Origin: Methanobacteriota archaeon
GTDB taxonomy: Archaea; Nanobdellota; Nanobdellia; Woesearchaeales; SM23-78
Length of the DNA: 18,882 bases
Reading direction: 5' to 3'
NCBI GenBank assembly: GCA_030637925.1
Contig: DAOWFR010000069.1
Location: 1 to 18,882, forward strand
The translations under genes and the position numbers were made by a program. Below are positions 1 through 8,090 of this stretch, one piece after another. Below the pieces are notes generated by a model. That model had not been told where the DNA came from. It made no database searches and saw only the letters and a program-made list of their open reading frames with translations. Every line of letters starts with the position of its first letter. Within the stretch, counting starts at the first letter, position 1.

Positions 1-185
1 AAGAATCCTGAAACAAGAAATGCAGAATAAGCTATGTTAAAGGGAATTTTTACTATCTTGTCTATTCCCAGAATCATAGCTAAAATCAGGATGCTTGGGA
101 CAGAAATAAGATTAACCCAGGATATTTTAGTATGAAAAAACTTTCTTAATTGTCTTTGAACAATGGCCAAGATAGAGGTATTCAT
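1..185 (-). CDS. ABC-2 type transporter permease, N-terminal part (cut by window edge)
   Basis: This reading frame is open from an ATG at 185 to the window edge, about 61 residues. It begins MNTSILAIVQRQLRKFFHTK, a cationic cytoplasmic segment. A hydrophobic stretch with the first membrane helix follows, residues about 22-40 (rich in Leu, Ile and Val). This start pattern is usual for DrrB/ABC-2 permeases. The ATG overlaps the stop of the upstream ABC ATPase gene in an ATGA arrangement, so the two are translationally coupled and almost certainly form one transporter. The family moves drugs, lipids or glycolipids across the cytoplasmic membrane, and the substrate cannot be read from this fragment. 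The assignment rests mainly on the ATPase partner and the topology; most of the protein lies outside the window. Confidence 0.72.
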   Translation of the reverse strand, partial: MNTSILAIVQRQLRKFFHTKISWVNLISVPSILILAMILGIDKIVKIPFNIAYSAFLVSGF

Positions 186-946
186 TTTCTTGCTTCCTCT
201 ATGCACTTTATAAACAAATCAGTTAAATTCAGATTTTCACATTCAAAAGATGATTTAATGTCTAAAGGAGAACCTGCTACAATTAATTTTCCTTTATCTA
301 GAATACCAATCCTATCGCACAAGTAATCTGCCTCCTGAGTATCGGGTGTTGCCAACAGTATTGTAAATTTATGTTTCTTGTTTAATTCTTTCAAGTAACC
401 CCATATTTTTCTTTTTATAAAAGGATCTAATCCTAATGTAGGCTCATCTAGCAGCAGAATCTTAGGCTTGATCAGAAAACACCTTGCTAACTCCAACTTT
501 CTTTTCATCCCTCCTGAATAAATCTTTACTTTTTTATCAAGTTCTTTATCTAACTCAACCAGAGAAGATGTTTTCTGAATACCCTTTCTGATATCTGAAA
601 CATTGAATAGTTTAGCATAAAAATCCAGGTTTTGATAACCTGTTAGCTCTTCATCAAGTATAGTCTGTTGGAACATAACACCAATAAGCTTTCTTATCTG
701 TGCAGGCCTTTTCTTTAAGTTAACACCATTAACCATAACAAAACCTATAAAAGGTTTAAGAAGGGTTGAGAGAATTTGAATCAGCGTAGTTTTTCCAGCG
801 CCGTTTGGACCAAGCAAACCAAATATTTCTCCTTTTTTTATGCTTAAATTAATGTTATTAAGCACCAGTTTATCCTTCTTTTTATATCGAAAAGAAAGTG
901 ATTTTATCTCTATTATTTTATCCTTCATCTTTGTCTTTTGCATCAT
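182..946 (-). CDS. ABC transporter ATP-binding protein (DrrA/CcmA type) with an altered H-loop
   Basis: This 254-residue protein is the usual length for a DrrA/CcmA-type ATPase, which powers an ABC-2 exporter at the inner face of the membrane. Visible motifs in order: Walker A GPNGAGKT (46-53), Q-loop MFQQ (91-94), signature YSGGM (143-147), Walker B ILLLDE (163-168) and D-loop LGLD (171-174). The switch (H-loop) histidine expected in the sequence LATxD is proline here (Pro201, codon CCC at 344-346). A single base change from CAC would account for it, and this may impair hydrolysis. The gene follows the methyltransferase with a 10-base gap and overlaps the permease start (ATGA). Starts at Met1, Met2 or Met7 are all possible because there is no clear ribosome site. 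The family call is secure; the exported substrate is unknown, though the neighbouring glycosyltransferase suggests a glycolipid or surface glycan. Confidence 0.9.
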   Translation of the reverse strand: MMQKTKMKDKIIEIKSLSFRYKKKDKLVLNNINLSIKKGEIFGLLGPNGAGKTTLIQILSTLLKPFIGFVMVNGVNLKKRPAQIRKLIGVMFQQTILDEELTGYQNLDFYAKLFNVSDIRKGIQKTSSLVELDKELDKKVKIYSGGMKRKLELARCFLIKPKILLLDEPTLGLDPFIKRKIWGYLKELNKKHKFTILLATPDTQEADYLCDRIGILDKGKLIVAGSPLDIKSSFECENLNLTDLFIKCIEEARK

Positions 947-956
947 TTTTGATTAA

Positions 957-1763
957 TTATTTCTCTGCCTTTATAAAAAAGTGGCGAGCTCCTAATGGAA
1001 TTTTCAAAAATAATTTATTATAAAAAAATCTTCCTAGTAATCCACTGTAATATACAGTGTTTTTCTTAAAACCCGCCTTCTTAAGTAATCTTTTAATTCC
1101 AAATGCGCGATAATATTTAACCTTCCGTGCATAGCCAAAATAACTTTTGGTGGTTGCTAACGTAATATTATCCTTAAAAATAATCATTAATTTTTTAAGA
1201 GAAAACCATTTATTCATTAAAGAAATTATTACATGCCAAGAGAATACAAGAGGAAGATCAAATATAGAGGGTTTTTTTAGTGTTGAGATGAATAGAACGC
1301 CCTTTTTTTTTGTGACCCTAGACAACTCCTTTACAGCCTTTTTAGTATGTGCAACTGATTGCAAAACACCAATACATAAAACTACATCAAAGACCTCATT
1401 TTGGAAGGGAAGAGAATATATGCTACACACTTTATATTTAATATTTCTACCTTTTCTATTCTTCTTAGCAACCATTATTATATTTTTAGAATAATCAATA
1501 CCTATTACTCTATTACCTAAATCATACAAGGAATTACAATAATGTCCGGGTCCACAACCAACATCAAGAATTTTTAAATTTTTTTTCTTTAATTCTTTGA
1601 AGAGTTTAAAAAAGAAATTTCTTGTTCCAAAAAAAATATTTTCACTCCAATCAGATTTCCTATAATCAGGAATATCTAAAAATGCTAATTTTTCAAAACA
1701 TTTACGTTGTTCTTTATCAAATAATTCTTTGAAATCTTCCACGGATTTGTTAATTTGCCTCAT
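957..1763 (-). CDS. Class I SAM-dependent methyltransferase
   Basis: A 268-residue protein with a Rossmann-fold methyltransferase core. Motif I is ILDVGCGPG (about 65-73), the acidic residue that binds the SAM ribose is Asp90 in GIDYS, and FDVVLCIGVLQ (about 125-135) is the motif seen in Methyltransf_11 (UbiE/COQ5-like) proteins. An N-terminal helical region precedes the core. The basic, aromatic C-terminal part (LVFSWHVIISLMNKWFSLKK region and after) may form a lid or membrane-contact surface. I chose the ATG at 1763 over an in-frame TTG at 1784; neither has a convincing ribosome site, so up to 7 extra residues are possible. The gene lies between the GT-C glycosyltransferase and the ABC ATPase in a tightly spaced operon. 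Methylation of a sugar or lipid carrier of a surface glycan is likely, but the substrate is inferred only from this context. Confidence 0.85.
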   Translation of the reverse strand: MRQINKSVEDFKELFDKEQRKCFEKLAFLDIPDYRKSDWSENIFFGTRNFFFKLFKELKKKNLKILDVGCGPGHYCNSLYDLGNRVIGIDYSKNIIMVAKKNRKGRNIKYKVCSIYSLPFQNEVFDVVLCIGVLQSVAHTKKAVKELSRVTKKKGVLFISTLKKPSIFDLPLVFSWHVIISLMNKWFSLKKLMIIFKDNITLATTKSYFGYARKVKYYRAFGIKRLLKKAGFKKNTVYYSGLLGRFFYNKLFLKIPLGARHFFIKAEK

Positions 1764-1796
1764 TTTTAATCTATAAAAAACCAATATCTTAACATC

Positions 1797-3134
1797 CTAT
1801 CCCTTATTTTTAATAAAAGAGATCCTGTTATTTTTTAAGTTCAGTGATTTAATAATCATATACATAAAGAAGATGGTTATTGCAATAAATATAGTCCAAA
1901 ATATATTAATTAAAATTTCTGTATTAAAAAAGCCAGAAATAACTTCTTTGATATCAGGCAAGTTTAGAATAAAAGTTGGGTTTATAGGAGCAAAGAGGTT
2001 AACAGTTAGATGGTTCCCCCAACATAGAAATATAGCAAAATAGAATATTACCTGAAGACTAAATAATTTAAATAACTCTTTATTATCTATTATTGCAAAG
2101 CACACAAAAGGAATTACTGCTAAAAACCACTGAGGATGGAAAAAACATAGAGCAAACAATGATAATAATCCTAATAATGAGAATTTCCATAAGTTTTCGA
2201 AACTATTATCAGAGAAATACCAGTAAGCTAATAAGACAAAGACGTAAACAAAGATAAATAAGTAAATTAATCTTGCTTCACCTATCTTAGTTAGAAAAAA
2301 ATAACTATGCGGCCATACATTAACAATCTCACTACTCAAACGCCATTTTAGAGAGGGAAAGAGTAAAATAAATAAAATTATAAGTAAGATAAATGATGAG
2401 AAAAAAGATAACTTTCTTTTAATATCAGAGTAGATGCGACCTCTATTTTTTAATATGAATATAATAATAAAAGGAGCTACAAACAGAGCTTGAAATTTAG
2501 ATAAAATAGCTATACATAATAAAAGGGTTCCTAAAAAGAACCTTTCCTTGTATAACAGGTAAAATGCTAGAATAATAAAGAAAACACATATTATATCCCT
2601 GGTTCCAAAAACAAATGAAACAATTAAAACTACAGGGTTGAAAAGCCAGAATAAAAAAGCAAATTTCTTATGCTCTTGCCTTTTAAAAAATAAAGGTAGC
2701 ATAAATAAAACTCCTAGATCGAATAAAAGGTAAGGTAATTTTAAAAGGAATATTCTTAAAAAAACAAGAGGTTGAGATAAAAAGCTTGCTTGTATTGCAT
2801 AAGTTCTTCCCATAAAATCCATGGAAAATATATCTTGGAGGCCTGCCTGATTAAACCAAGAACTTAAGGGAATGAACACTTTGTAAAGGGATAAGAAAAA
2901 ATAATGAATAAGAGCTGATACCTTGCCTGAAAGAAAATACGGGGGGGTTATGCCATTCTCAATTAAAATAGAAGTCACAAAATAACTATGAGACAAATCA
3001 GTCATCATGGTAAAAGGCATAACAAAAAGACGTATGAGAATACCTGTAATCAATAAAATAACAAGCGTTCTCTTCTTAAAAATAAAGCTATAATTCTGTT
3101 TTAACCATCTAAAAACCTTATTAATTACTACCAC
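1797..3134 (-). CDS. GT-C fold membrane glycosyltransferase (PIG-M/DUF2029-like)
   Basis: A 445-residue protein with about ten hydrophobic membrane segments and short polar loops, as in GT-C glycosyltransferases that take sugar from a polyprenyl-phosphate donor on the outer face of the membrane. Helix 1 spans about 23-40. It is followed by an extracytoplasmic loop with Asp46 (MTDLSHSY), the place where GT-C enzymes keep the catalytic/metal-binding acid. The stretch with FNPVVLIVSFVFGTRD (165-180) and then LSKFQALFVAPF (211-222) fits the NP...G.D...K...P pattern of PIG-M and DUF2029/GT87 mannosyltransferases. The start is GTG: an in-frame TGA lies 4 codons upstream, the next Met comes after helix 1, and a TATA-like box sits about 23-31 bases before this GTG, consistent with a leaderless transcript. 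It is the first gene of the minus-strand operon with the methyltransferase and ABC genes. The sugar specificity is unknown. Confidence 0.75.
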   Translation of the reverse strand: MVVINKVFRWLKQNYSFIFKKRTLVILLITGILIRLFVMPFTMMTDLSHSYFVTSILIENGITPPYFLSGKVSALIHYFFLSLYKVFIPLSSWFNQAGLQDIFSMDFMGRTYAIQASFLSQPLVFLRIFLLKLPYLLFDLGVLFMLPLFFKRQEHKKFAFLFWLFNPVVLIVSFVFGTRDIICVFFIILAFYLLYKERFFLGTLLLCIAILSKFQALFVAPFIIIFILKNRGRIYSDIKRKLSFFSSFILLIILFILLFPSLKWRLSSEIVNVWPHSYFFLTKIGEARLIYLFIFVYVFVLLAYWYFSDNSFENLWKFSLLGLLSLFALCFFHPQWFLAVIPFVCFAIIDNKELFKLFSLQVIFYFAIFLCWGNHLTVNLFAPINPTFILNLPDIKEVISGFFNTEILINIFWTIFIAITIFFMYMIIKSLNLKNNRISFIKNKG

Positions 3135-3156
3135 CCAAGCCAGTCAAAATCTCAGA

Positions 3157-3170
3157 TAATATAAACTTTT
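3157..3170 (-). promoter_or_regulatory. Archaeal BRE/TATA promoter of the GT-C/methyltransferase/ABC operon
   Basis: On the minus strand this reads AAAAGTTTATATTA: a purine-rich BRE-like flank, then a TATA-like box. The box ends 22 bases before the GTG at 3134. That is the spacing expected for a leaderless archaeal transcript starting at or just before the start codon, and it supports the GTG choice. Confidence 0.5.
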
Positions 3171-3205
3171 CTCTTTAAAGAAGCTTCATTCAAGTTGAGA
3201 ATATT

Positions 3206-3985
3206 CTAACTATCAATATAGAGTCGTGTTCTGGGCTGAATAGTTGCAGATTCTGTGTGAATCCTAAGACCAAATATGGATTTTTGAGCCCAGCTACGTG
3301 CCTGTACACTAATGGTAAATTGTTCATAGCCGTCTGTATTATGCAAATACAAAATATGCCTTGCTCCCTCTGTAAATAAGTGTGGTTGACCAACAAAAGA
3401 CTTGTTCACCAGCCAAATAATAACCATGTAAGCACTCTTATTATTGCACTCAATACAATTTATGTTAAATGAGACTGTATAGTTATAAAGTTCGTGTACA
3501 TCTATAGGCTCTGAGTTCAGAATTAAATAACCATAAGGTGAGTCATCTGCTTCAACATACAAGCATCTTTTACCTTTAAAACAGTTCTTATCAGAATAAG
3601 ATGCTGGTCCTAGAATGAACCATTTGTCAGGCCAACCATCCTTATTTTTGTCCTCTTCAAAGCCTCTATTTGGAATTTTTAATTCAATCAACTCTTTTTC
3701 ACTCCAATTAAAAGGGCTATATTTAAACCAAGTTACATTGTCAATTGCAGAGAAATAAGGATAACCCTCTTCTAACTCCTTCTTATATGCTTCAACATTC
3801 CTAGGAGAAGCATTATATTTACCTTCTAAAAAAATAGGTTTTTCTCTGCTAATAGGCTTAGTAACATATATTAGGATGAAGACTAAAATTCCTATCAATA
3901 ATATGATTAAAATTATAGAACTCAATGAAAGCCTTAAAATCTTCTTCTTATCACCTTTTTTCTTTTCTTTCTTAACTCTTTTCAT
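3206..3985 (-). CDS. Membrane-anchored surface protein with a carbohydrate-binding-like jelly-roll domain
   Basis: A 259-residue protein. The N-terminus is very basic (residues 1-17 mostly Lys/Arg), followed by one membrane helix (about 19-41), so the rest should be outside the cell as a type II anchored domain. Residues from about 105 onward start with PNRGFEEDKNKDGWPDKW. This is the typical beginning of CBM_4_9-like modules, with a DxNxDG calcium-loop motif at 112-117. Several NxS/T sequons (Asn58, Asn83, Asn93 and later ones) are consistent with N-glycosylation. Two Cys (135 and 141) could pair. The protein stops at RLYIDS, exactly where a last strand is expected, and an alternative frame continues it plausibly (see findings). 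It is divergent from the GT-C gene at 4033. Binding of a surface glycan is inferred; no catalytic motif is seen. Confidence 0.65.
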   Translation of the reverse strand: MKRVKKEKKKGDKKKILRLSLSSIILIILLIGILVFILIYVTKPISREKPIFLEGKYNASPRNVEAYKKELEEGYPYFSAIDNVTWFKYSPFNWSEKELIELKIPNRGFEEDKNKDGWPDKWFILGPASYSDKNCFKGKRCLYVEADDSPYGYLILNSEPIDVHELYNYTVSFNINCIECNNKSAYMVIIWLVNKSFVGQPHLFTEGARHILYLHNTDGYEQFTISVQARSWAQKSIFGLRIHTESATIQPRTRLYIDS

Positions 3986-4032
3986 CTGTAACTTATTAAT
4001 CAGGTATCTAATAAAAATCTTTTGATTTTTGT
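3986..4032. promoter_or_regulatory. Short divergent promoter region
   Basis: Only 47 bases separate two divergent start codons. The AT-rich core at 4008-4018 reads CTAATAAAAAT on the plus strand and ATTTTTATTAG on the minus strand. It lies about 15-25 bases before the plus ATG and about 24-34 bases before the minus ATG. One TATA-like element might therefore serve both directions. If the plus gene really starts at a later Met (4072 or 4087), the region is about 40-55 bases longer. Confidence 0.3.
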
Positions 4033-5634
4033 ATGTTCTTTATTATTTTAGCAATATTTAAGTATTACCTAATGCTCCTCAAAGGCATGCTCAAGAAGGG
4101 GGATTATATAAAAATAGCATTACTAGTCCTAACCCTATTCTTCTGCTTCTTTTTAATCTATAAAATCCATTTTGCTTATCCTTATGAATTCATTAATCCT
4201 GAAACAGCAACCCTTGTAGAGCCTGAGAAATATGCTTTTCCTTTGCACAATGATGAATGGGCTCATCTAGCAGTAGGCCTTAGTATTGCAGAAGAAAAGA
4301 AAATTAACTTTAACCCTTACCTTGCAGAGCCAGCACAGGACAGAGAGATTGGCTTTCATCTCATCTTGGCATCTCTCTTCCTCTTACCAGGCATTAATCC
4401 TGTCTTAATATACCAGTCCCTTGCTCCTTTATTCCTGGCAATAAATGCATTATTCTTGTTCTTCCTTATTTACAAGCTTACAAAGAACTATTGGATTGGA
4501 TTGTTTTCAATCCTCTTCTTTGCGTCTATCAAGAGTAACCTTAACATTATGGGCAATTGGTTCTTTACACCAATGACTTTTACCTTATTTCTGGTTTTCC
4601 TTTACTTCTATTTCTTTATAAAAGCAATAGATAAAAAGAAAGTCAACTGGATATTCCTTGCATTATCCCTCTTACTCTTTCTCATTGCAATAATCATCTA
4701 CCCCTTTGCAGCTGTTCTCATAGCAGTACTATCATTAATTTACACCTTTACAAGATTAGAATTTGTAAAAAAGAACTGGAAATATATTGTCATATTTGGG
4801 GTCATAGCAGTTATAATAGTCCTTATTTTTGTAAAGCTCTACTTTTGGACAGGAACAGCAGGAGGAACTTTTCAAAGGTTCTTCTCAGAGCTAGTATTTA
4901 AGAAAGGCTGGACAGAATTAGAGCATACTTACTCCTTGATTAGCTTTTATGGAATAATACCTTTAATCCTTGCAGCCATAGGTACTATTTACTTATCCTT
5001 AAAAAAGAAAAACCTTTTATTAATTATTTGGCCTGCGGCACTCTTATTAAATCTTGTCCTGTTTGTCCTATTTGAGTTTTCTCTCTTTTTCCCTTACCAA
5101 AGGAACTTCTTCTATCTCTTAATAGGCCTTTCACCCTTATCAGCAATGGGTTTGTACTGGTTATCAGAACTCCTTTTAAATTACTCTAAAAAATATGTTT
5201 TTAAGAAAAAGAAATACAGCTCAGTAGCTTGCATATTACTAGTTCTCGTTGTATTATTTTTTGCATTTAATAATTATTACAAGGTAGAGCCTCAAAAATT
5301 CTCATTGCACAAGGTTATAACCCAGCCAGAATATGATGCTCTGCTCTGGATAAAAACTAATTATGAGCCTTATCAAAAGGTGCTTGCAAAACCATTCTTA
5401 TCAACCACTGTTTATCCTATCAGCAGGAACCGGGTTGTGGGTATGATGCCTTCAAGCCTTGAAGGAGGGCCTTATGCAAAGATATATGATTTTTTCAATG
5501 GCAAGTGTGAGTTTAAGAAAAGAATTGTAGAAGAGGAAAAAGTTGATTTTGTAATCAGCAGTGAAGAGCTTGACTGTGATTTCTTAGGAAAAATATATTA
5601 TAAGAATGAAGTCACTATTTATCAGGTGGTGTGA
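4033..5634 (+). CDS. Multi-pass GT-C-like glycosyltransferase with a C-terminal extracytoplasmic domain
   Basis: A 533-residue integral membrane protein. A first membrane helix (about 26-44) leads into an extracytoplasmic loop with FPLHNDEWAHLAVG (69-82). The Asp-Glu pair (74-75) matches the catalytic acid position of GT-C enzymes of the PMT/oligosaccharyltransferase type. About ten more hydrophobic segments follow up to residue about 420. Then comes a soluble domain (about 425-533, beginning near QPEYDALLWIKTNYEPYQK), a layout often seen in archaeal and bacterial GT-C proteins annotated as hypothetical membrane proteins. Met14 and Met19 are alternative starts; the first ATG is kept because nothing excludes it. 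The stop codon overlaps the start of the GT4 gene, so the two are coupled. Transfer of a lipid-linked sugar is the likely role, but the exact acceptor and even catalytic activity are unproven. Confidence 0.65.
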   Translation: MFFIILAIFKYYLMLLKGMLKKGDYIKIALLVLTLFFCFFLIYKIHFAYPYEFINPETATLVEPEKYAFPLHNDEWAHLAVGLSIAEEKKINFNPYLAEPAQDREIGFHLILASLFLLPGINPVLIYQSLAPLFLAINALFLFFLIYKLTKNYWIGLFSILFFASIKSNLNIMGNWFFTPMTFTLFLVFLYFYFFIKAIDKKKVNWIFLALSLLLFLIAIIIYPFAAVLIAVLSLIYTFTRLEFVKKNWKYIVIFGVIAVIIVLIFVKLYFWTGTAGGTFQRFFSELVFKKGWTELEHTYSLISFYGIIPLILAAIGTIYLSLKKKNLLLIIWPAALLLNLVLFVLFEFSLFFPYQRNFFYLLIGLSPLSAMGLYWLSELLLNYSKKYVFKKKKYSSVACILLVLVVLFFAFNNYYKVEPQKFSLHKVITQPEYDALLWIKTNYEPYQKVLAKPFLSTTVYPISRNRVVGMMPSSLEGGPYAKIYDFFNGKCEFKKRIVEEEKVDFVISSEELDCDFLGKIYYKNEVTIYQVV

Positions 5635-6710
5635 TGATTATGAGAATAGCAATCTTTCATGACTTTTTCGGCACTATTGGTGGTGGTGAAAAACTGGTTA
5701 TAGAACTAGCTAAAGGATTAAAAGCAGACATAATAACAACTGACAAGAATAAGAAGGGTATTAAGCTAATGAAAACAGGTGATGTCAGAATTATAAGCAT
5801 TGGCAAACCTGTTCTTATTCCTGTGCTAAAACAAATAACTGCTTCTTTTCTTTTTTCAAAAGCCAGGTTTCCTGATTATAACTTTCATATTATGAGCGGT
5901 AACTGGGCTATTTTTGCTGCTAAAAAACACAAGCCTAACTTGCTCTACTGTCATACCCCTATAAGGATGTTCTATCAAGCTTATAATGACTTTAAGAGTT
6001 GGGCTCCTTGGTATGCAAAGCCCTTATTTGCCTTATGGGTAAGGATTCACAGGTATTTTCTTGAAAGGGATTTAAAGCATGTTCAAAGGGTTGTGGCTAA
6101 CTCAAATAACTGCAAGCAAAGAGTTAAGAAGTATTATCATAAAAAAGCAAGTGTTATTAACCCACCTATAAAGAAGTATAAATTCAGAAAATATGGTAAT
6201 TTCTGGCTTAGTGTTAACAGGCTTTACCCTCATAAAAGAATTGAATTACAGATAGAGGCGTTTAGAAGGCTTCCTAATGAAAAACTGGTTATTGTTGGGG
6301 GAGTTACAAAAGGAGACCACTCAAAAATATATCAAAAGAAGATAATGAAAAATAAGCCTAAGAACGTGGTTTTTCTAGGAGAAGTAAGTGAGAAAAAGCT
6401 TGAACAACTCTATGCTGAGTGCAAGGGTTTTATTGCAACTTCAAAAAAAGAGGATTTTGGCATGAACATATTAGAAGCAATGAGTGCTGGCAAGCCAGTA
6501 ATAGCTGTTAATGAAGGTGGTTATAAAGAGACTATGATTAATAGAAGAACAGGGTTCCTTGTCAAAGCAGATGCTGATGAGATTGTAAAAGCTGTTAAGA
6601 AGATAAGTAAGAATCCCAGAAAGTTCAGAAAGCATTGTGAAAAACAAGCTAAAAAATATGATGTAAAGAATTTTTTTAATAAGATGAGGAAAATTATTTA
6701 TAAGGACTAG
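5634..6710 (+). CDS. GT4 family glycosyltransferase (WbaZ-like mannosyltransferase)
   Basis: A roughly 358-residue GT-B enzyme of family GT4, cytoplasmic and membrane-associated. It uses a nucleotide sugar to extend a lipid-linked glycan. Visible elements: the N-terminal glycine loop GTIGGGEK (about 13-20), HTPIRMFYQAY (107-117) typical of the WbaZ-type subgroup, the ANSNNCKQRVKKYY linker region, the second domain start WLSVNRLYPHKRIE (191-204), and the retaining-GT signature EDFGMNILE (Glu273 and Glu281, E-x7-E) followed by AMSAGKPVIAVNEGGYKE. The stop of the upstream gene overlaps this ATG by one base. AGGTG at 5624-5628 is a modest ribosome site with suitable spacing to 5634; an in-frame GTG at 5631 and ATG at 5640 are alternatives. 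A mannosyl donor is suggested by the WbaZ-like motif but is not proven. Confidence 0.85.
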   Translation: MIMRIAIFHDFFGTIGGGEKLVIELAKGLKADIITTDKNKKGIKLMKTGDVRIISIGKPVLIPVLKQITASFLFSKARFPDYNFHIMSGNWAIFAAKKHKPNLLYCHTPIRMFYQAYNDFKSWAPWYAKPLFALWVRIHRYFLERDLKHVQRVVANSNNCKQRVKKYYHKKASVINPPIKKYKFRKYGNFWLSVNRLYPHKRIELQIEAFRRLPNEKLVIVGGVTKGDHSKIYQKKIMKNKPKNVVFLGEVSEKKLEQLYAECKGFIATSKKEDFGMNILEAMSAGKPVIAVNEGGYKETMINRRTGFLVKADADEIVKAVKKISKNPRKFRKHCEKQAKKYDVKNFFNKMRKIIYKD

Positions 6711-6718
6711 AAATTCTT

Positions 6719-7972
6719 TTATTTTAAGGCGTTTAAGAAAATCTTTAGTTTCTTAAAAGGACTCTTGGTTATATCTTTTAATCTTAGGTTATAGAGATTC
6801 ATCATTAATAATTCTATCTTATATAATTTTTCTCTCAAAGGAATTTTTCTATCTTTCAAAGTGCTGAAATCAACAACATGGTGAACTGATATATAATTAG
6901 GCTTTGTTTCTTTGATAAACCTCTTGGTCTCTTCTATCTCTTGTCTTGTTTCTCCAAGGCCTAAAAGAAAAAAATAAGCACTCTCAATATCATTCTTTTT
7001 TAGAAGTTTCATTTTTTCCTTGGTTTTCATGAGACTCACATTCTTCTTTGTTTTTTTCTGTATTCTTTGCGAAGCACTTTCTATCCCAATAAGCATTAAT
7101 TCACACCCTGCTTGTTTCATCAGCCTAGCAGTTTCCTCATCAAGGTTGTCTATTCTAGTCTGACAACACCACTTCAAGTTTAGCTTATGTCTAATCATCT
7201 CTTGGCATAACTTCTTAACCATCTTTTTGTTTGTCAGAAAATTCAAATCCATGAAATTAGCAGTCTGAAAACCTGCTTTTTTTAATGCTTTCAAGGATTT
7301 TATTATTTTCTTAAGGTTTATCTCTGTGTATCTTCCAAAGATTTCTTTATTATAGCAAAAACTGCAATTATAAGGACAGCCCCTGGTGGCCTCAATGATT
7401 CCAAATTTTTTTCCAAAAATCTCGAATTCATAATTTCTTGGGTCAACTAAATCATAAGCAGGAATTGGAAGATTGTTAACATCAATTTCTGTTCTCTTAG
7501 TTCTTATCAATTTGTTTGCTCTTAAAAAAACAAGATTATTTATTTTTGATAATCCTTTGTTTTTGCAAATATCCAGAATTGAGAATTCAGGTGAGCCAAT
7601 AACTCCTGCTTTCGCATCTGTAAATTTAAGGATCTCTTTGGGTCTTGCCGTTACATGCTGCCCAACTACATAGCACTCTTTATCTTTCAGAGCTTCAAAT
7701 ACTTTCAAAGCTGGTTTTATATTCCTATCAGGACACTGCCATTTGTCATAAGGCGAGGTTGTAATAAAAATCTTGTCACACCCTTTTATTTTTCTTCTTA
7801 TCTCCTTGATAGACATATTTGTGGCGTGAGCATCAATTAATACAGGCTTAATCCTATTTTTTCTTAGTAAAGAAGCTATATAAGCTAGTGATAAAGGAAA
7901 CCATTTTCTGTTATAAGTCGCTTCAGACCTATGATTTTCCTTCCAATTAGGATTTATTAATGCAACTCTCAT
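6719..7972 (-). CDS. B12-binding-type radical SAM protein
   Basis: A 417-residue protein with the two-part layout of cobalamin-binding radical SAM enzymes. The N-terminal Rossmann-like domain (1 to about 140) begins MRVALINPNW and carries FPLSLAYIASLLRKN and VLIDAHATN, the usual family landmarks. A linker LPIPAYDLVD (168-177) leads to the radical SAM barrel with ATRGCPYNCSFCYN, in which Cys199, Cys203 and Cys206 (CX3CX2C) bind the 4Fe-4S cluster. IGIESASQ appears further on, as expected. No clear cobalamin-ligating DxHxxG motif is visible, which is common in this family. It ends 8 bases from the convergent GT4 stop and diverges from the GT2 gene, so it is a single-gene unit with its own promoter. 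It may methylate or rearrange a lipid, sugar or cofactor; its substrate cannot be read from sequence. Confidence 0.85.
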   Translation of the reverse strand: MRVALINPNWKENHRSEATYNRKWFPLSLAYIASLLRKNRIKPVLIDAHATNMSIKEIRRKIKGCDKIFITTSPYDKWQCPDRNIKPALKVFEALKDKECYVVGQHVTARPKEILKFTDAKAGVIGSPEFSILDICKNKGLSKINNLVFLRANKLIRTKRTEIDVNNLPIPAYDLVDPRNYEFEIFGKKFGIIEATRGCPYNCSFCYNKEIFGRYTEINLKKIIKSLKALKKAGFQTANFMDLNFLTNKKMVKKLCQEMIRHKLNLKWCCQTRIDNLDEETARLMKQAGCELMLIGIESASQRIQKKTKKNVSLMKTKEKMKLLKKNDIESAYFFLLGLGETRQEIEETKRFIKETKPNYISVHHVVDFSTLKDRKIPLREKLYKIELLMMNLYNLRLKDITKSPFKKLKIFLNALK

Positions 7973-7993
7973 TTTATTACAGGATATTTAGTA

Positions 7994-8002
7994 GATATAA
8001 GG
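7994..8002 (-). promoter_or_regulatory. TATA box of the B12-binding radical SAM gene
   Basis: The minus strand reads CCTTATATC, ending 21 bases before the ATG at 7972. This spacing suits a leaderless archaeal transcript. The region holds a second AT-rich box serving the opposite strand. Confidence 0.45.
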
Positions 8003-8010
8003 AATACCAA

Positions 8011-8023
8011 AAGGTTTATATAT
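8011..8023 (+). promoter_or_regulatory. BRE/TATA promoter of the polysaccharide operon
   Basis: The plus strand reads AAGGTTTATATAT, a purine-rich flank followed by a strong TATA box. Transcription would be expected to start about 25 bases further on, near 8045. That leaves a leader of roughly 50 bases before the GT2 start at 8096. The leader carries two G runs (8065-8069 and 8084-8089), the second placed as a ribosome site. This is probably the main promoter of the long plus-strand run of genes. Confidence 0.5.
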
Positions 8024-8083
8024 TTTGCTTGGATATTGAGTTAGTCGATTAATGATTATTATAAGGGGGAATGCTGAGTAACT

Positions 8084-8090
8084 GGGGGGT
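8084..8090 (+). promoter_or_regulatory. G-rich ribosome-binding site of the GT2 gene
   Basis: The sequence GGGGGGT lies 5 bases before the ATG at 8096. It resembles the GGAGGTGAT complement of archaeal 16S rRNA with a G in place of the A. It favours the ATG at 8096 over the in-frame TTG at 8093, which would sit too close. Confidence 0.4.

Noticed and set aside
1147..1494. A 115-codon plus-strand frame opposite the methyltransferase
   Set aside because: It is antisense to a clear methyltransferase core and has no promoter, ribosome site or recognisable domain.
1764..1784. TTG start adding 7 residues to the methyltransferase
   Set aside because: No convincing ribosome or promoter signal supports it over the ATG at 1763, though it cannot be excluded.
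6711..6726. T-rich stretch between the convergent GT4 and radical SAM genes as a terminator
   Set aside because: T-runs could stop archaeal transcription, but the gap is only 8 bases, the T-rich part runs into the opposite gene, and similar runs are common in this AT-rich sequence.
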